Shown: piece after piece, positions 63,467-64,000 of the stretch
How positions within the stretch are numbered: the stretch's first letter is position 1
Layout of the letters: each line of letters starts with the position of its first letter
Assembly: GCA_914767885.1 (NCBI GenBank)
Contig: CAJZBQ010000001.1
Span: 558,001 to 622,000 of the forward strand
Length of the DNA stretch: 64,000 nucleotides
Direction: 5' to 3'
Source of the DNA: Blepharisma stoltei
Taxonomy: Eukaryota > Ciliophora > Heterotrichea > Heterotrichida > Blepharismidae
Notes under the pieces: generated by a model
Databases searched by the model: none
What the model saw: the letters and a program-made list of their open reading frames with translations, nothing else
Told to the model about the DNA's origin: nothing
Position numbers and translations under genes: made by a program

Positions 63467-64000
63467 ATGAAAATGGAAATAAGATCAGGTCTCCCCAAAT
63501 ATTCGGGGGCATTTCAACCTAATGCATTATGTGGAAGAATCGGAAACATCAATGGTTTTTTATTCAACGGAAAAGGGATGCCAAGACTTTGCTTAGGCCC
63601 AGACTGTAAAATCTATTTAGGATTATATTTTTTAGGCTTATTAATAGCAATGATTGTTTTAATTTGGGTTTTCATCATTATTATTGCTCCTTCTAACTAT
63701 ATAGCTTATGCAGGAGAGCTGATATTTGCTTATTTAATCATTTGCTTCTTACTTGCTTCATTTTTGAACCCAGGAATTCTTTTTAACCCTCTAGAAGACG
63801 AATCAGTAGACTCAGAGCCAAGCAATAAAAGTCGAAGGTTTTGCAAAATCTGTGGACTATTTCGAGCTGAGAGAACAGAACATTGTGATCAGTGTGGGGT
63901 TTGTATTGATGAATATGACCACCATTGCCCTTGGATTAGTAAATGTATAGGAAGAGGGAATATTATTTTTTTCTATGGATTTTTAGCAGGACTTGTGATT
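63467..64000 (+). CDS. DHHC-type protein S-acyltransferase (3' end outside window)
   Basis: The visible 178 residues have two TM helices (about 58-82 and 90-110), then the cysteine-rich domain R-F-C-K-I-C-G-L-F-R-A-E-R, H-C-D-Q-C-G-V-C, and the catalytic D-H-H-C followed by P-W-I-S-K-C-I-G. The third TM begins at the edge (F-F-Y-G-F-L-A-G-L). These enzymes palmitoylate cytosolic cysteines of membrane proteins. Two upstream ATGs are close together; the first is used here. Divergent from the giant secreted protein by 125 bp. Confidence 0.93.
   Translation, partial: MKMEIRSGLPKYSGAFQPNALCGRIGNINGFLFNGKGMPRLCLGPDCKIYLGLYFLGLLIAMIVLIWVFIIIIAPSNYIAYAGELIFAYLIICFLLASFLNPGILFNPLEDESVDSEPSNKSRRFCKICGLFRAERTEHCDQCGVCIDEYDHHCPWISKCIGRGNIIFFYGFLAGLVI

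Noticed and set aside
1-64000. Bacterial or bacteriophage origin, CRISPR arrays and operons
   Set aside because: No spaced direct repeats of CRISPR type; genes are eukaryotic (RPS2, CFAP161, MORN, DHHC), have 15-16 nt introns and are scattered on both strands.

Overview
The window reads as the germline (micronuclear) genome of a heterotrich ciliate, most like Blepharisma. In-frame TGA must be read as tryptophan throughout; the clearest case is the PP2C motif T-D-G-V-W-E-F near 16807, where W is TGA. TAA and TAG act as stops. Three GT-AG introns of only 15-16 nt are visible (16294-16309, 23181-23195, 25207-25221). Many coding regions are broken by AT-rich, usually TA-flanked segments whose removal, leaving one TA, restores the reading frame exactly. 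That is the behaviour of internal eliminated sequences (IESs). The genus is inferred; no rRNA or mitochondrial marker is present. All coordinates below are germline coordinates, so CDS spans include IESs and introns.

Layout. 1-9750: RING/B-box/kelch gene (runs off the left edge, carries a SINE-like insertion), a disordered-protein gene with an old MITE, mitoribosomal bS18m, a small unknown, an Elg1/ATAD5-like AAA+ protein, an acidic membrane protein, a MORN-repeat protein, a cluster of palindromic MITEs and mitoribosomal bL36m. 10-17 kb: an ANK-PH-AGC kinase with two IESs, ribosomal protein uS5 (RPS2) with a SINE-like insertion, a CFAP161-type protein fused to EF-hands, and a PP2C phosphatase holding a palindromic MITE. 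17-34 kb: a dual-specificity phosphatase, several MITEs, a helical TPR-like protein, an allantoinase-like protein lacking metal ligands, CFAP97-domain protein, an MRH-domain membrane protein split by a 1.6-kb nested IES, a coiled-coil protein, a B-box/kinase/kelch protein and a 422-residue unknown.

34-44.7 kb: a three-gene coiled-coil/hydrophobic module of unknown family, tandemly duplicated with about 1 kb of its upstream non-coding DNA. In the second copy one gene has decayed, one has gained a TA-flanked IES with inverted repeats, and one is intact. 44.8-54 kb: a hybrid histidine kinase, coiled-coil genes (one with a MITE inside) and a mitochondrial-type helical protein followed by a related-looking CDS with a SINE nested in an IES. 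54-63.4 kb: two tandem giant secreted/membrane proteins with repeated Y-F-x-G-x-N-L domains, separated by a palindromic MITE. The right edge cuts a DHHC palmitoyltransferase.

The strongest signals of novelty are: SINE-like elements with 16-18 bp target duplications inside otherwise intact coding exons, including RPS2, where at least one duplication contains no TA; the duplicated three-gene module; and the paralogue comparison that catches an IES insertion after duplication. Genes are densely packed (divergent pairs 37-40 bp apart) and carry no operon structure; several encode ciliary or mitochondrial functions.
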